Program-made: the position numbers and the translations under genes | Notes under the pieces: model-generated | Told to the model about the DNA's origin: nothing | The model's database searches: none | Seen by the model: only the letters and a program-made list of their open reading frames with translations | Part shown: piece by piece, positions 32,949 through 41,752 of the stretch | Position numbering within the stretch: position 1 is the stretch's first letter | Layout: every line of letters begins with the position of its first letter | NCBI GenBank assembly: GCA_036490175.1 | Contig: DASXEJ010000082.1 | Span: 1 to 46,770 of the forward strand | Length of the DNA: 46,770 bases | Reading direction: 5' to 3' | From: Pirellulales bacterium | Lineage (GTDB): Bacteria > Planctomycetota > Planctomycetia > Pirellulales > JACPPG01

Positions 32949-33558
32949 ACCACGCGTTAAGCAAGTTCTGCAGGCGCGCCGCGGCGCGTAGGTACTTGAC
33001 GACACGCGGTCCGACGCGGATCAGAAATCCCTGATATGCCGACTGCACAATCCAGCGATTCGTCTCGCCCGAGGTATCCGCAGGTAGGATCGCTCCGCCG
33101 CTTTGCAGGGAGTGCTTGAACCCGCCGGAAGCGTGGACCCATCCCACGCCTGGCAAGCGGAGCGCTTGCAGCCGTCGCGCCGACTTTCGGCTTGGCGGAT
33201 CGGTGAACCATCTTCCGCGCTTGTTCCACCATGCTCCCAGGCTTGCGCGCACCGGCGCCCGCGAATCCAGATAGATTTCCAGCGCGTAGGGAAGCGTGAC
33301 GCCGTTCCGAAAGGGAAGCGTCAGGACGAACTGAAAATCGCAGGCCGTCGCACGTGCTCGCAACCATTGATTGGCGTCGTAGCTCCAACGAATCGTGAGC
33401 AGATCTCTGAGGGGCGACGCATCTTTGTTGGAAACAAGGTCCAGAGAGAGCGCGGATGCGCCCGCTTTTTTCAGCTCCCTGGCAACCGGTTTGAATGCGC
33501 GATTGATGCGCCCTATGTAATGCGTCTTGCGAAATGGTTGCAAGTCGGCATGCAGCAT
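32947..33558 (-). CDS. Hypothetical protein, last gene of the aldolase cluster
   Basis: This product has 203 residues. The start at 33558 has AGGGGG 7 bases upstream; the longer frame to 33660 would overlap the class II aldolase. The sequence is basic and mixed: PFRKTHYIGRINRAFKPVAR, SALSLDLVSNKDASPLRDLL, then aromatic segments FQFVLTLPFRNGVTLPYALE and WWNKRGRWFTDPP. No signal peptide or membrane helix is seen. I do not recognise a family. It begins 32 bases after the class II aldolase gene, so co-transcription is likely. Confidence 0.7.
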   Translation of the reverse strand: MLHADLQPFRKTHYIGRINRAFKPVARELKKAGASALSLDLVSNKDASPLRDLLTIRWSYDANQWLRARATACDFQFVLTLPFRNGVTLPYALEIYLDSRAPVRASLGAWWNKRGRWFTDPPSRKSARRLQALRLPGVGWVHASGGFKHSLQSGGAILPADTSGETNRWIVQSAYQGFLIRVGPRVVKYLRAAARLQNLLNAW

Positions 33559-33590
33559 TCTGGTCGCCCCCTGCGCGCACCATCCGCTAA

Positions 33591-34412
33591 TTAGGAATCG
33601 TTTCGCCAAGGATCGTAATCGGTCTCGTGGCGATTGAGCTGCCGCACCACGGCTTCCCACTGAAACGGATAGCGCATGGGCTGCGTCAATACCGAGCGGC
33701 TTTGCCGGGCAACCTCGGGCGGCACGACCTGTAGCGGACGTCCGGTAGCCATGGCCCGCAAGTTCACCGCGCAGGTCCGCTCCATGTCAATCATGTCCAA
33801 CAAAGCCTGCTCGACTGATCCGCCCGTGGTCAGCAGTCCATGGTTGGCCAGGATCAATGCCCGTTTGTCTCCCAACGCCGACACGATGTCCTGCGATTGC
33901 CGCTCGTCCAACACGATGCCTGTGTACTCGACGTACACGGCGTGATCCTCGAAAAACGAGCAGCCGGTCTGATCCAGTGGGTCGAGCAGAATCGCCAGTG
34001 CGCTATACGCCGAACCTGCCGGCGGATGCGTGTGGACGGCGCAATGCACATCGGGTCGGGCGTGATGAATCGCGGCGTGGATGCAAAACCCCGCCTGATT
34101 GATCATCGGCCAGCCGTCGATGATCTCGCCCTTGTCATTCACCAGTACCAGGTTCTCGGCTGTAACTTCGCTGAATAGTTTGCCGAACGGATTAACCCAA
34201 AAGTAATCCGGTGCTCCGGGTACGCGTAGACTGATATGGCCAGCCAGCCCGTCGTCCAATCCTAGTCGCGCCAGAATGCGATACGCGGCGGCCAGCTTCA
34301 CACGTTGCTGCCGAGCTTCCGGCGTATTGGCGATCTCGAGGATTCGTTCCTTTTCGGCACCGTCGCTAATGGTCTTATTGCGAACGATCGTGGTAGGATC
34401 CGTGTTGATCAT
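33591..34412 (-). CDS. Class II aldolase/adducin family protein
   Basis: This product has 273 residues. The start at 34412 follows GGGAG by 7 bases. The fold is shown by RILARLGLDDGLAGHISLRV, FWVNPFGKLFSEVTAENLVL, the zinc-binding HTHPPAGSAYSA, FFEDHAVYVEYTG (acidic residue) and ALILANHGLLTTGGSVEQAL with the third His. Enzymes of this family split or rearrange sugar phosphates and related hydroxy acids with zinc; others such as adducin are not enzymes. All three His are kept here, so an active enzyme is likely. Substrate unknown. It lies 27 bases after the crotonase-fold gene. Confidence 0.9.
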   Translation of the reverse strand: MINTDPTTIVRNKTISDGAEKERILEIANTPEARQQRVKLAAAYRILARLGLDDGLAGHISLRVPGAPDYFWVNPFGKLFSEVTAENLVLVNDKGEIIDGWPMINQAGFCIHAAIHHARPDVHCAVHTHPPAGSAYSALAILLDPLDQTGCSFFEDHAVYVEYTGIVLDERQSQDIVSALGDKRALILANHGLLTTGGSVEQALLDMIDMERTCAVNLRAMATGRPLQVVPPEVARQSRSVLTQPMRYPFQWEAVVRQLNRHETDYDPWRNDS

Positions 34413-34438
34413 AGAATGTCTCCCTGTGCGTGCATGAG

Positions 34439-35272
34439 TCAGCTTTGCCACTCGGGTCGGCGTTTTTCCAGGAACGCGGCAATTCCTTCTTTGGCATCCG
34501 GCATTTGCGCGTTTTCGACCATCGCACGCTCGGCTACTTCATACGCTTGCGGTCGATCCAGCGGCAACTGTTCATAGAACGCCCGCTTGCCCAGTGCCAA
34601 CGTCGCGCCGCTCGCGGACACAATCTGCCTGGCCAGTGCGTTGGTCGTTTCCTCAAGTTGATCCGCCGGCACGACGCGATTCACGAGCCCGATCCGCGCG
34701 GCCTCGGCGGCGGTAATAGGCGCCCCTGTGAGCAGCATCTCGACGGCCTTCTTTGTCGCCACGGCTCTCGCCAAGGCGACCGCAGGGGTGGAGCAGAACA
34801 GGCCGATCTTCACGCCCGGAGTGGCGAACGTCGCTTCCTCGGCCGCGACGACCAAATCGCAGGTGGCGGCCAATTGGCAGCCCGCCGCGGTGGCGATTCC
34901 TTGTACCTGTGCAATCACCGGCTGCGGTAAAAGCCGGATCGCTTCCATGACTTCCGTGCAGAGAGCGAAAAGCGACACAGCCTCGGCCTCGTCCGCGGTA
35001 GCGATCTCGCGTAGATCGTGGCCCGAGCTGAATACCGGTCCTTCAGCCTGCAACACCACGCATTTGATCGTGCGGTCGGATCCGATCGTACGCAGTTGAT
35101 CGCGCAGTTGTCGAAGCAATTTGCGACCCAGCGCGTTGCGGCGTGCTGGATTGGCAAGCGTTAGGATCGCGATCTGATCTTTACGGTCGCACTTGACGAG
35201 TGGCGACTCGCTGACGGCAGCCGCTGCGACCGACACGGTATCAGAAGATGTCGTGGAAGATTGCTTTTCCAT
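34439..35272 (-). CDS. Crotonase-fold (enoyl-CoA hydratase/isomerase family) protein
   Basis: This product has 277 residues from the ATG at 35272, which has GGGAGGAAG upstream. Crotonase motifs are RRNALGRKLLRQLRDQL, FSSGHDLREI (first oxyanion loop) and GIATAAGCQLAATCDLVVAA (second), then ITAAEAARIGLVNRVVP. By alignment from memory with rat mitochondrial hydratase, the catalytic Glu144 position is Gly153 here (FATPGVKIG), while Glu178 (AVEMLLTG) matches Glu164. It is therefore unlikely to be a standard hydratase; it resembles ECHDC3-type proteins. It probably still binds an acyl-CoA. The gene lies 72 bases after the lyase gene in the same direction. Confidence 0.88.
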   Translation of the reverse strand: MEKQSSTTSSDTVSVAAAAVSESPLVKCDRKDQIAILTLANPARRNALGRKLLRQLRDQLRTIGSDRTIKCVVLQAEGPVFSSGHDLREIATADEAEAVSLFALCTEVMEAIRLLPQPVIAQVQGIATAAGCQLAATCDLVVAAEEATFATPGVKIGLFCSTPAVALARAVATKKAVEMLLTGAPITAAEAARIGLVNRVVPADQLEETTNALARQIVSASGATLALGKRAFYEQLPLDRPQAYEVAERAMVENAQMPDAKEGIAAFLEKRRPEWQS

Positions 35273-35344
35273 CGTTCGGTCTTCCTCCCTGGCCGCTCTG
35301 TTGCCAGTGGCCACGGCATCCGGCCCGACGTCAATGAACATCTT

Positions 35345-36319
35345 TCAACTCGCGCTAAAAGCGCGGGCCGTTTTGGCCGCTTTTCGAGGTGGTGCCGAAG
35401 TGCTCTTGGCGCAGTAGTCGTCAAATCCAAGTCGCGTGAGCTGTTCGTCCAGTATCGTGGCTTGCTCGGGCGATAATGGCCGTAGCGGCGGACGCACTGG
35501 TCCACATTCGACTCCTAGCCGCGACATCACACTCTTGCCGGCCGCCATGAAGGCGGGTCCGAAGCGAAGCAACGCTCTCACCAATTCGACGGCCCTCATC
35601 TGCTCGCGCCGGGCCGTGGCCATGTCACCCGTATCGAAGGCGTGAATAACGCGGTGATAAAGCGGCGCCATGAAATTGTACGTACTACCGACCGCCCCAC
35701 GCACGCCCAAGGACAGGGCTGCCAAGAGGATTTCGTCCTTGCCAAACAGAATCTCGAACCGCCCATCGTCGAGCGCCACGCAAGCCGCCAGATCGACGAG
35801 ATCGTCGTGACTGTATTTCAACCCTACCAAATTCGGAATCTGTCGGCCGGCGACCTGCATGAAATGCGCCATCGACATGTTCACGCCGGTCATGCCAGGG
35901 ATGTGATAGTAGTAAAATGGCAGGTCCGGCGCTGCCGCGGCGATCGGGACGCAGAAATCTGCGAGCATTTCGGCGTCGGCCGGCTTGGCGAAGCAAGGGG
36001 CCATCGCCGCAATCGCTGACGCGCCATGTGCCGCGGCATGCTCGGCCAGCGCGATGCAGTCACGTTGGCACGTGTGACCGACGTGAACGATCACGGCAAA
36101 TCGCCCCGCGACGGCCTTGATCCAGGTTTCGGTCAGCAGGCGTCGCTCGTCCATCGTGAGCGACATGCTTTCCCCCGTCGTACCGCATATGAACGCGCCG
36201 GCGAGTCCGTTGTGCGCGAACAGGTCGGCCTGTTCGGTAATCACGTTGAGGGCCAACTCGCCATTACGCCCAAACGGCGTATACGGTGCGGCAATCAGAC
36301 GAACGGGTGATGGTTTCAT
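35345..36319 (-). CDS. N-acetylneuraminate lyase-like aldolase (DapA/NanA family)
   Basis: This 324-residue TIM-barrel class I aldolase shows GAFICGTTGESMSLTMDER (GTTGES 46-51), Tyr138 in YYYHIPGMTGV, and the Schiff-base Lys168 in GLKYSHDDL. Tyr and Lys are at the spacing of N-acetylneuraminate lyase and dihydrodipicolinate synthase. The YYHIPxxTGV form is closer to the sialate lyase branch. The family joins or splits pyruvate and an aldehyde. The basic tail after ARKAAKTARAF-like residues is longer than usual. The gene heads three others in the same direction. Sialic acid as substrate is only one option. Confidence 0.88.
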   Translation of the reverse strand: MKPSPVRLIAAPYTPFGRNGELALNVITEQADLFAHNGLAGAFICGTTGESMSLTMDERRLLTETWIKAVAGRFAVIVHVGHTCQRDCIALAEHAAAHGASAIAAMAPCFAKPADAEMLADFCVPIAAAAPDLPFYYYHIPGMTGVNMSMAHFMQVAGRQIPNLVGLKYSHDDLVDLAACVALDDGRFEILFGKDEILLAALSLGVRGAVGSTYNFMAPLYHRVIHAFDTGDMATARREQMRAVELVRALLRFGPAFMAAGKSVMSRLGVECGPVRPPLRPLSPEQATILDEQLTRLGFDDYCAKSTSAPPRKAAKTARAFSAS

Positions 36320-36457
36320 AGCGTGGCTTACAGGTGGGAAATGAAGATTGGGGACATTGGAACGATGAGCTGCATTGCGCGAGACAATGGCTTGGCCATG
36401 TCCAGCGACTCGTCATTCGTCATGGTATTTGCGATTGGCATCTTTCGTGCGTCGAGT

Positions 36458-36793
36458 CTAACCGGCCGCTAGCAGCTTCGCGAGGGCCTCGAGGCCGGTC
36501 ATGCCCGGCTGAATACCTAATTTGCGTGCTGGCTCGCTGACCTCCACGATCTTGGCCTCGTAAAGGTCTTCTGGCTCGCACAAAGGCTTGGCCGGAGTGC
36601 CCCGAGCGATGGCTACGACCATGCCGAATTCGCCGGCAATGTCGACGTCGTAAATGCCACAGCCGACCATTCCACGGCTCGTATGGATGGCACAATATTG
36701 GCCGCCCGGCCAGCGAAAGCTGGTCCCCAGGACCGCGCCATGGGGCGTCTGGAGCGTGTCGTTACGTGCCGTTGGCAACGTGGTTGTGGTCAT
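36458..36793 (-). CDS. DUF1805 (YunC-like) protein
   Basis: This product has 111 residues. The pattern of the DUF1805/YunC family is visible throughout: GAVLGTSFRWPGGQYCAIHT, GMVGCGIYDVDIAGEFGMVV, AIARGTPAKPLCEPEDLYEA and VSEPARKLGIQPGMTGLEAL. The family forms a small alpha/beta trimer-like fold of unknown function. No signal peptide. GGAAC lies about 9 bases upstream. It lies 138 bases before the lyase gene on the same strand and may head the cluster. Confidence 0.87.
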   Translation of the reverse strand: MTTTTLPTARNDTLQTPHGAVLGTSFRWPGGQYCAIHTSRGMVGCGIYDVDIAGEFGMVVAIARGTPAKPLCEPEDLYEAKIVEVSEPARKLGIQPGMTGLEALAKLLAAG

Positions 36794-37151
36794 GTGAATT
36801 AGTTCCTATTTCAATATACCCCCGGAAGACGTCTCGGACCGTCGACATTAGTCTTGGTAGCCGCGCCGACCAGCGGCTGCAAGCCGCACGACTAGAAAAC
36901 AGACCCAACCTGGTGGAAACAGAAAGGCTGGCAATGGCTGGCCGCCACGCCCCGCGTGATCGATCTCGCGGTCTGGCGAAGATCTACTGGCCGGCGCCCG
37001 AAGAAGGCGAGAAGAGTTTGACGGCAGGCGTCCCGTGGATGAAAATGTCGCTTTGCCGCTAAATCCTGTCACGGATTGCCATAGCGACCCCAAAGTAGTG
37101 GGGCCATTGGACCGTGATACCCACCTTCCGCGCCCCGCAGGAGTAACTACC
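36794..37151. other. Divergent intergenic region
   Basis: These 358 bases lie between DUF1805 and the secreted hydrolase and should hold both promoters. Open frames in it lack ribosome sites. No convincing operator, hairpin or repeat was seen. Confidence 0.45.
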
Positions 37152-38111
37152 GTGAAACGATTGGTCCTCATTCCCTTGCTTTGCGCATTGCCGGTACTTC
37201 TTTCTGTTTCCGCCCGCGCTGCCGACGATGCTGCCGGCGCCACCGCGGTTACGGATGCACCCGCGAAGAAGGAAAGCCCTTACGTCCAGCACCAGGACGT
37301 GGTCTTCGGTGACATCGACGGCGTGGGCTTGTTGATGGATATCTTCACACCCACGGGCAAGGCCAACGGTTTAGGCATTGTCGACGTCGCCAGCGGTGCA
37401 TGGTTTTCCGATCGCGGCAAGATCAATGACCATAAACGTGCCCGCATGTTCGATACGTTCTGCGGCCGCGGTTACACCGTGTTCGCAGTGCGGCCAGGCT
37501 CGCGCAATCGTTTCACGGCGCTCGAGATGCTGGACAACTTGAACCAAGGCATCCGCTGGGTCAAAGCCCATGCCGAAGAGTACAAGATCGATCCCGACTG
37601 TCTGGGCCTGACGGGCGCATCTGCCGGGGGCCATTTGGCTTGTCTCTGTGCGGCCACGGCCGCTGACGGAAACCCGGACGACCGCGATCCGCTGAAGCGT
37701 CCCAGCACGCGAGTGAAAGCCGTGTCGGTGTTCTTCCCGCCGACCGACTTCACCAATTGGGGAAAGCAAAAGGTCAGCCCAGACAATCCCGGCGGAACGT
37801 CGCGGATGATCGGCAACCTGTTGTTCACCGGCGGGATCACGACGCAGAAGAACGAAGAAGTCTACGAACAGATCAAGAAAATTTCGCCGGCCTTGAACGT
37901 ATCGAGCCGGTTTCCGCCGCTCTTGGTATATCACGGCGACGCTGATCCGCTGGTTCCCTTACAGCAGTCCGAAGTACTGATCGAGGCTCTGAAGAAGGAA
38001 GGTGTTGCGGCCGAACTGATCGTCAAGCCCGGAGGCGGACATCCGTGGCCCACGATTCATGAAGAGGTCAAGGAAGTCGCCGACTGGTTCGACACGCACC
38101 TGCCGAAGTAG
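37152..38111 (+). CDS. Secreted alpha/beta hydrolase lacking the usual HGGG oxyanion motif
   Basis: This product has 319 residues from a GTG at 37152 with GGAG 8 bases upstream. The signal peptide KRLVLIPLLCALPVLLSVSA ends near ARAADD. The hydrolase core has nucleophile Ser158 in LTGASAGGHLA, an Asp in YHGDADPLV and His297 in KPGGGHPWP, a full catalytic triad. In related esterases a HGGGW motif before the nucleophile builds the oxyanion hole; here the matching stretch is GIVDVASGAWFSDRG (residues 75-89), with His and two Gly lost. The fold is safe; a normal esterase activity is less so. Possible roles are a sugar-ester or peptide hydrolase. Confidence 0.87.
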   Translation: MKRLVLIPLLCALPVLLSVSARAADDAAGATAVTDAPAKKESPYVQHQDVVFGDIDGVGLLMDIFTPTGKANGLGIVDVASGAWFSDRGKINDHKRARMFDTFCGRGYTVFAVRPGSRNRFTALEMLDNLNQGIRWVKAHAEEYKIDPDCLGLTGASAGGHLACLCAATAADGNPDDRDPLKRPSTRVKAVSVFFPPTDFTNWGKQKVSPDNPGGTSRMIGNLLFTGGITTQKNEEVYEQIKKISPALNVSSRFPPLLVYHGDADPLVPLQQSEVLIEALKKEGVAAELIVKPGGGHPWPTIHEEVKEVADWFDTHLPK

Positions 38112-38338
38112 GCAAACCCGGCACATTGCCCGCGCGCCATAGTCGTGTATTTACGCGCGCCCAGGTTTTGGCGTTTGGCCGTCCAGGCCAGCAGGCAAAT
38201 ACCGGCAAGCATGTTGCACTGTGCGGGCGTGTAAACTTCCAGTGACTAAGTCAGAAGCTTCAAAGACTCTGGCCGCGTCTGCGGCAGTGAGTTCGGCTGG
38301 CAATCCGCCCACGGCATTCGGACGGACACACTAACGCT

Positions 38339-41300
38339 ATGCGACCATCGCCTAGAAAAAGCGAGGTAAAGAACAGGCAGCAAGTTACGACCCTGTTCCT
38401 GGGCGCCGCAGTCGCCGTATCCCTGCTCGTCATGAACATTGCGCTCGCGCTGCGCAATACCCGGCAATTGAACGAGGATGCTAGTTGGGTCGGTCATACC
38501 CATGAGGTGATTGCCCGCCTGGAGCACCTGCTGTCGCTGGCGAAGGACGCCGAGACGGGACAGCGGGGCTTCCTCATTTCTGGTGACGCGCGTTATCTCG
38601 AGCCCTACGACGCGGCCGTCGCCCGCATCAATGAGACGGTCGACGAAATAGCGACTTTGACGGCGGATAACTCTCGTCAGCAAGCGACGATTCCTGCCTT
38701 GAAAGAGCATGTTGCCGCCAAGTTGCGGGAACTCGACAAGACCATCGGGATCATGACCGGCGATGGTTTCGAGGCGGCTCGGCAAGCCGTCTTGTCCGAT
38801 CGGGGCCGCCAAGCAATGGACGCCCTGCGCAGCGTCGTGGGGCAAATGGTCGAACACGAACAGGACTTGCTGCGGGATCGCCGTCAGGCGTCGGAACACA
38901 CGTATCGAGTGGCCGTCATCTCCGGTTTGCTATCGGGCGTCGCGGGTCTGACGGCCGTCGGGGCGTTCATCGTGCTGATGACGCGACATCTGGCTGTTCG
39001 GGCCAAGGCGTCGCAAACCATTGCCGAGCAGGCGGAACGTTGGCGCACCACGCTCTCCAGCATTGGCGACGCAGTGATCGCGACAGACTTCGATGGCCGC
39101 ATTACGACCATGAATGCCGTCGCCGAGGAACTTACCGACTGGAAATGCGACGATGCAGCCGGTCAGCCTCTCGACAATGTGTTTCGCATCGTGAACGAGG
39201 ATACCCGGCAGACCGTCGAGAGCCCCGCGGCCAGGGCTTTGTACCAGGGCGTTATTGTAGGATTGGCGAACCACACGGTGCTGCTTGCCAAAGATGGCAC
39301 CGAGCGACCCATCGACGATAGTGCCGCGCCCATCCGTTGCAAGGACGGTGAAATTGTCGGCTGCGTTCTCGTTTTCCGCGACGTAACTGATCGGCGAAAT
39401 ACGGAACTACAACTGAAAGAACGCGAGCGCCAATTTCACACGCTCGCGGACTCCATTCCGCAGCTGGTATGGACGGCAAAGCCAGACGGCCACATCTTCT
39501 GGTACAACCGCCGCTGGTACGACTATACCGGTACAACGTTCGAACAAATGGAAGGCTGGGGCTGGCAGTCGCTTCACGATCCCCAATCGCTGCCGAATGT
39601 TCTAGAAAAATGGAATTCGGCCATCGCGTCAGGTCGCCCGTTCGAGATGGTGTTTCCGCTCAAGGGCAAGGATGGCACCTTCCGAACGTTTCTGACTTTG
39701 ATCGAGCCGCTCTTGGACCAAGAGGGTCGCGTTGTCCAATGGTTTGGCACGAACACGGATATCACCGAGGCGGAACGCTTCGCGGCGCGTGAGCGGTTCT
39801 TACTCGGCGAAGCCGCCACGGCCAATGCCAAGTTCCGCGCGTTTTTTGATCAGGGGCCGCTTTTCGCCGGCATCATGACACTCGACGGGATTCTCATCGA
39901 GCCGAATCGCCTCTCGCTGGAAGCCTGCGGTTACACCCGAGACGAAGTCGTTGGCAAACCGTTCTGGGATTGTCCTTGGTGGAACCGCTCTGCGGCGCTA
40001 ATGGATCAGATCCGGGGGGCGATTGCCCAGGCCGCAACCGGCCAGGCCTTTCGCGCCGAGATGCCCTATTTTGTTTCCGATGGCAGCGAGCGGATCGTCG
40101 ACCTGGTCGTGCTTCCTATCAAGGGAGAAGACGGGAATGTTCTGTTTCTGGCGCCCACCGGCACCGACATCACCGATCGCAAACGGGCCGAGGAGGACCG
40201 GGAAAAGTTTGTCACCTTGGCGGAAACCATCACCGACTTCGTCGGTATTTGCGATCTGCAGGGCCAACCCTTCTACGTCAATAAAGCAGGCATGCGGATG
40301 GTCGGCCTGAACGAGCAGGAGCCGTTGCAGGATATCTCGGTCCGGGATTTTTTCTTCCCAGAAGATCAGCCCAAGATGCTTGACGAGTTTTTGCCGTCGG
40401 TCCTAAAAAATGGCCACGGCGAAGTTGAAGTGCGTTTCCGCCATTTTCGGACTGGCAACGCGCTGTGGATGTTGTACAAGGTTGTCGCGCTGGTCGACTC
40501 GCATGACAACTGCGTCGGGCTGGCGACCGTCAGCCGGGACATCACGCAACGTCGCGATCTGGAGAACAATCTGCGACAGTTGGCCTCGGACCTTTCCGAG
40601 GCCAATCATCGGAAGGATGAGTTCTTGGCGACCTTGGCGCACGAGTTGCGCAATCCTCTCGCGCCGATTCGCAACGGTCTGCAGTTAATGAAGCTGGCCG
40701 ACGGCGACACAGACACCGTCAAAGAGGCCCGAGCGCTCATAGAGCGCCAGGTGGCACAGATGGTCCGGCTGGTCGACGACCTGTTGGATGTCAGTCGTAT
40801 CACGCGAGGAAAGATCGATCTTCGTCGCGAACATGTCGACATAGCGTCGATTGTTCAGCAAGCTGTGGAAACAAGCCGCCCTGCGATCGAATCCTCTCAG
40901 CAAGAGTTGAAGATAGAGTTGCCGTCGCAGCCCATCTATTTGCATGCTGATCCCGTCCGAATGGCGCAAGTGTTCAGTAATTTGCTCAACAACTCTGGCA
41001 AGTACAGCGAGCCGGGAGGCTGCATTTCGATCGTGGTCGAGCGACAGGGACCCGCGGCGGTGATCTCGGTGAAAGACACCGGCATCGGAATCCCTCCGGA
41101 CATGCTGCCAAAAATTTTCGATATGTTCACGCAAATCGATCGATCATTGGACAGGTCCGACGGCGGGCTGGGGATCGGTTTGACGCTTGTCCGACGATTG
41201 GTCGATTTGCATAACGGTTCGGTGCAGGCAAATAGCGCTGGGCCAGGCCAAGGAAGTGAATTCATCATCCGGCTCCCGATTGTCGTCGAAATTCCTGAAC

Positions 41301-41713
41301 AGTTGCCCGAGCCCGCCGTCACCGAGCAGAAACTTGTCGACGCGAGCCGCATTCTCGTGGTTGACGATAATCGCGATTCGGCCACGTCGCTGGCCTTGTT
41401 GTTAAAGGCCGCGGGTAACGACACGCAGATCGCACACGATGGCCTGGCAGCGGTCGAATTGGCGGACTCTTTTCGGCCCGATGTGATCCTGCTTGATATC
41501 GGCCTGCCTCGGCTGAACGGTTACGAAGTCGCCCGCAGGATTCGGGGGCAGACATGGGGCCAGGGTATGATCCTCGTCGCCCTGACGGGATGGGGCCAAG
41601 ACGATGATCGGCGGAAGTCCAAAGAAGCCGGCTTCGACGGCCACATGGTCAAGCCGGTGGGCTATGCCGCGCTGGTAAAAACCTTGAACGAATTGCGCGC
41701 AAAGCCGGATTGA
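38339..41713 (+). CDS. Hybrid sensor histidine kinase (CHASE3, four PAS, REC)
   Basis: This 1124-residue membrane kinase has TM1 at about 18-37, a CHASE3 extracytoplasmic domain (40-190, with LSLAKDAETGQRGFLISGDA), TM2 at about 193-215, and PAS domains near 230-350, 362-480, 500-620 and 626-750. The HisKA box is LAHELRNPLAPIRNG with phospho-acceptor His768. The ATPase part follows, with the N box FSNLLNNSGKYSEPGG, VKDTGIGIPP and DGGLGIGLTLVRR. A C-terminal receiver carries Asp1053 in VILLDIGLPRLNG and the Lys in GHMVKPVGYAAL. No response regulator with an output domain lies nearby, so the partner is coded elsewhere. Signals are unknown. Confidence 0.95.
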   Translation: MRPSPRKSEVKNRQQVTTLFLGAAVAVSLLVMNIALALRNTRQLNEDASWVGHTHEVIARLEHLLSLAKDAETGQRGFLISGDARYLEPYDAAVARINETVDEIATLTADNSRQQATIPALKEHVAAKLRELDKTIGIMTGDGFEAARQAVLSDRGRQAMDALRSVVGQMVEHEQDLLRDRRQASEHTYRVAVISGLLSGVAGLTAVGAFIVLMTRHLAVRAKASQTIAEQAERWRTTLSSIGDAVIATDFDGRITTMNAVAEELTDWKCDDAAGQPLDNVFRIVNEDTRQTVESPAARALYQGVIVGLANHTVLLAKDGTERPIDDSAAPIRCKDGEIVGCVLVFRDVTDRRNTELQLKERERQFHTLADSIPQLVWTAKPDGHIFWYNRRWYDYTGTTFEQMEGWGWQSLHDPQSLPNVLEKWNSAIASGRPFEMVFPLKGKDGTFRTFLTLIEPLLDQEGRVVQWFGTNTDITEAERFAARERFLLGEAATANAKFRAFFDQGPLFAGIMTLDGILIEPNRLSLEACGYTRDEVVGKPFWDCPWWNRSAALMDQIRGAIAQAATGQAFRAEMPYFVSDGSERIVDLVVLPIKGEDGNVLFLAPTGTDITDRKRAEEDREKFVTLAETITDFVGICDLQGQPFYVNKAGMRMVGLNEQEPLQDISVRDFFFPEDQPKMLDEFLPSVLKNGHGEVEVRFRHFRTGNALWMLYKVVALVDSHDNCVGLATVSRDITQRRDLENNLRQLASDLSEANHRKDEFLATLAHELRNPLAPIRNGLQLMKLADGDTDTVKEARALIERQVAQMVRLVDDLLDVSRITRGKIDLRREHVDIASIVQQAVETSRPAIESSQQELKIELPSQPIYLHADPVRMAQVFSNLLNNSGKYSEPGGCISIVVERQGPAAVISVKDTGIGIPPDMLPKIFDMFTQIDRSLDRSDGGLGIGLTLVRRLVDLHNGSVQANSAGPGQGSEFIIRLPIVVEIPEQLPEPAVTEQKLVDASRILVVDDNRDSATSLALLLKAAGNDTQIAHDGLAAVELADSFRPDVILLDIGLPRLNGYEVARRIRGQTWGQGMILVALTGWGQDDDRRKSKEAGFDGHMVKPVGYAALVKTLNELRAKPD

Positions 41714-41752
41714 TCCAGATCGCAGCCGAGTCGCGCGCAGTGATCCGGCCGC

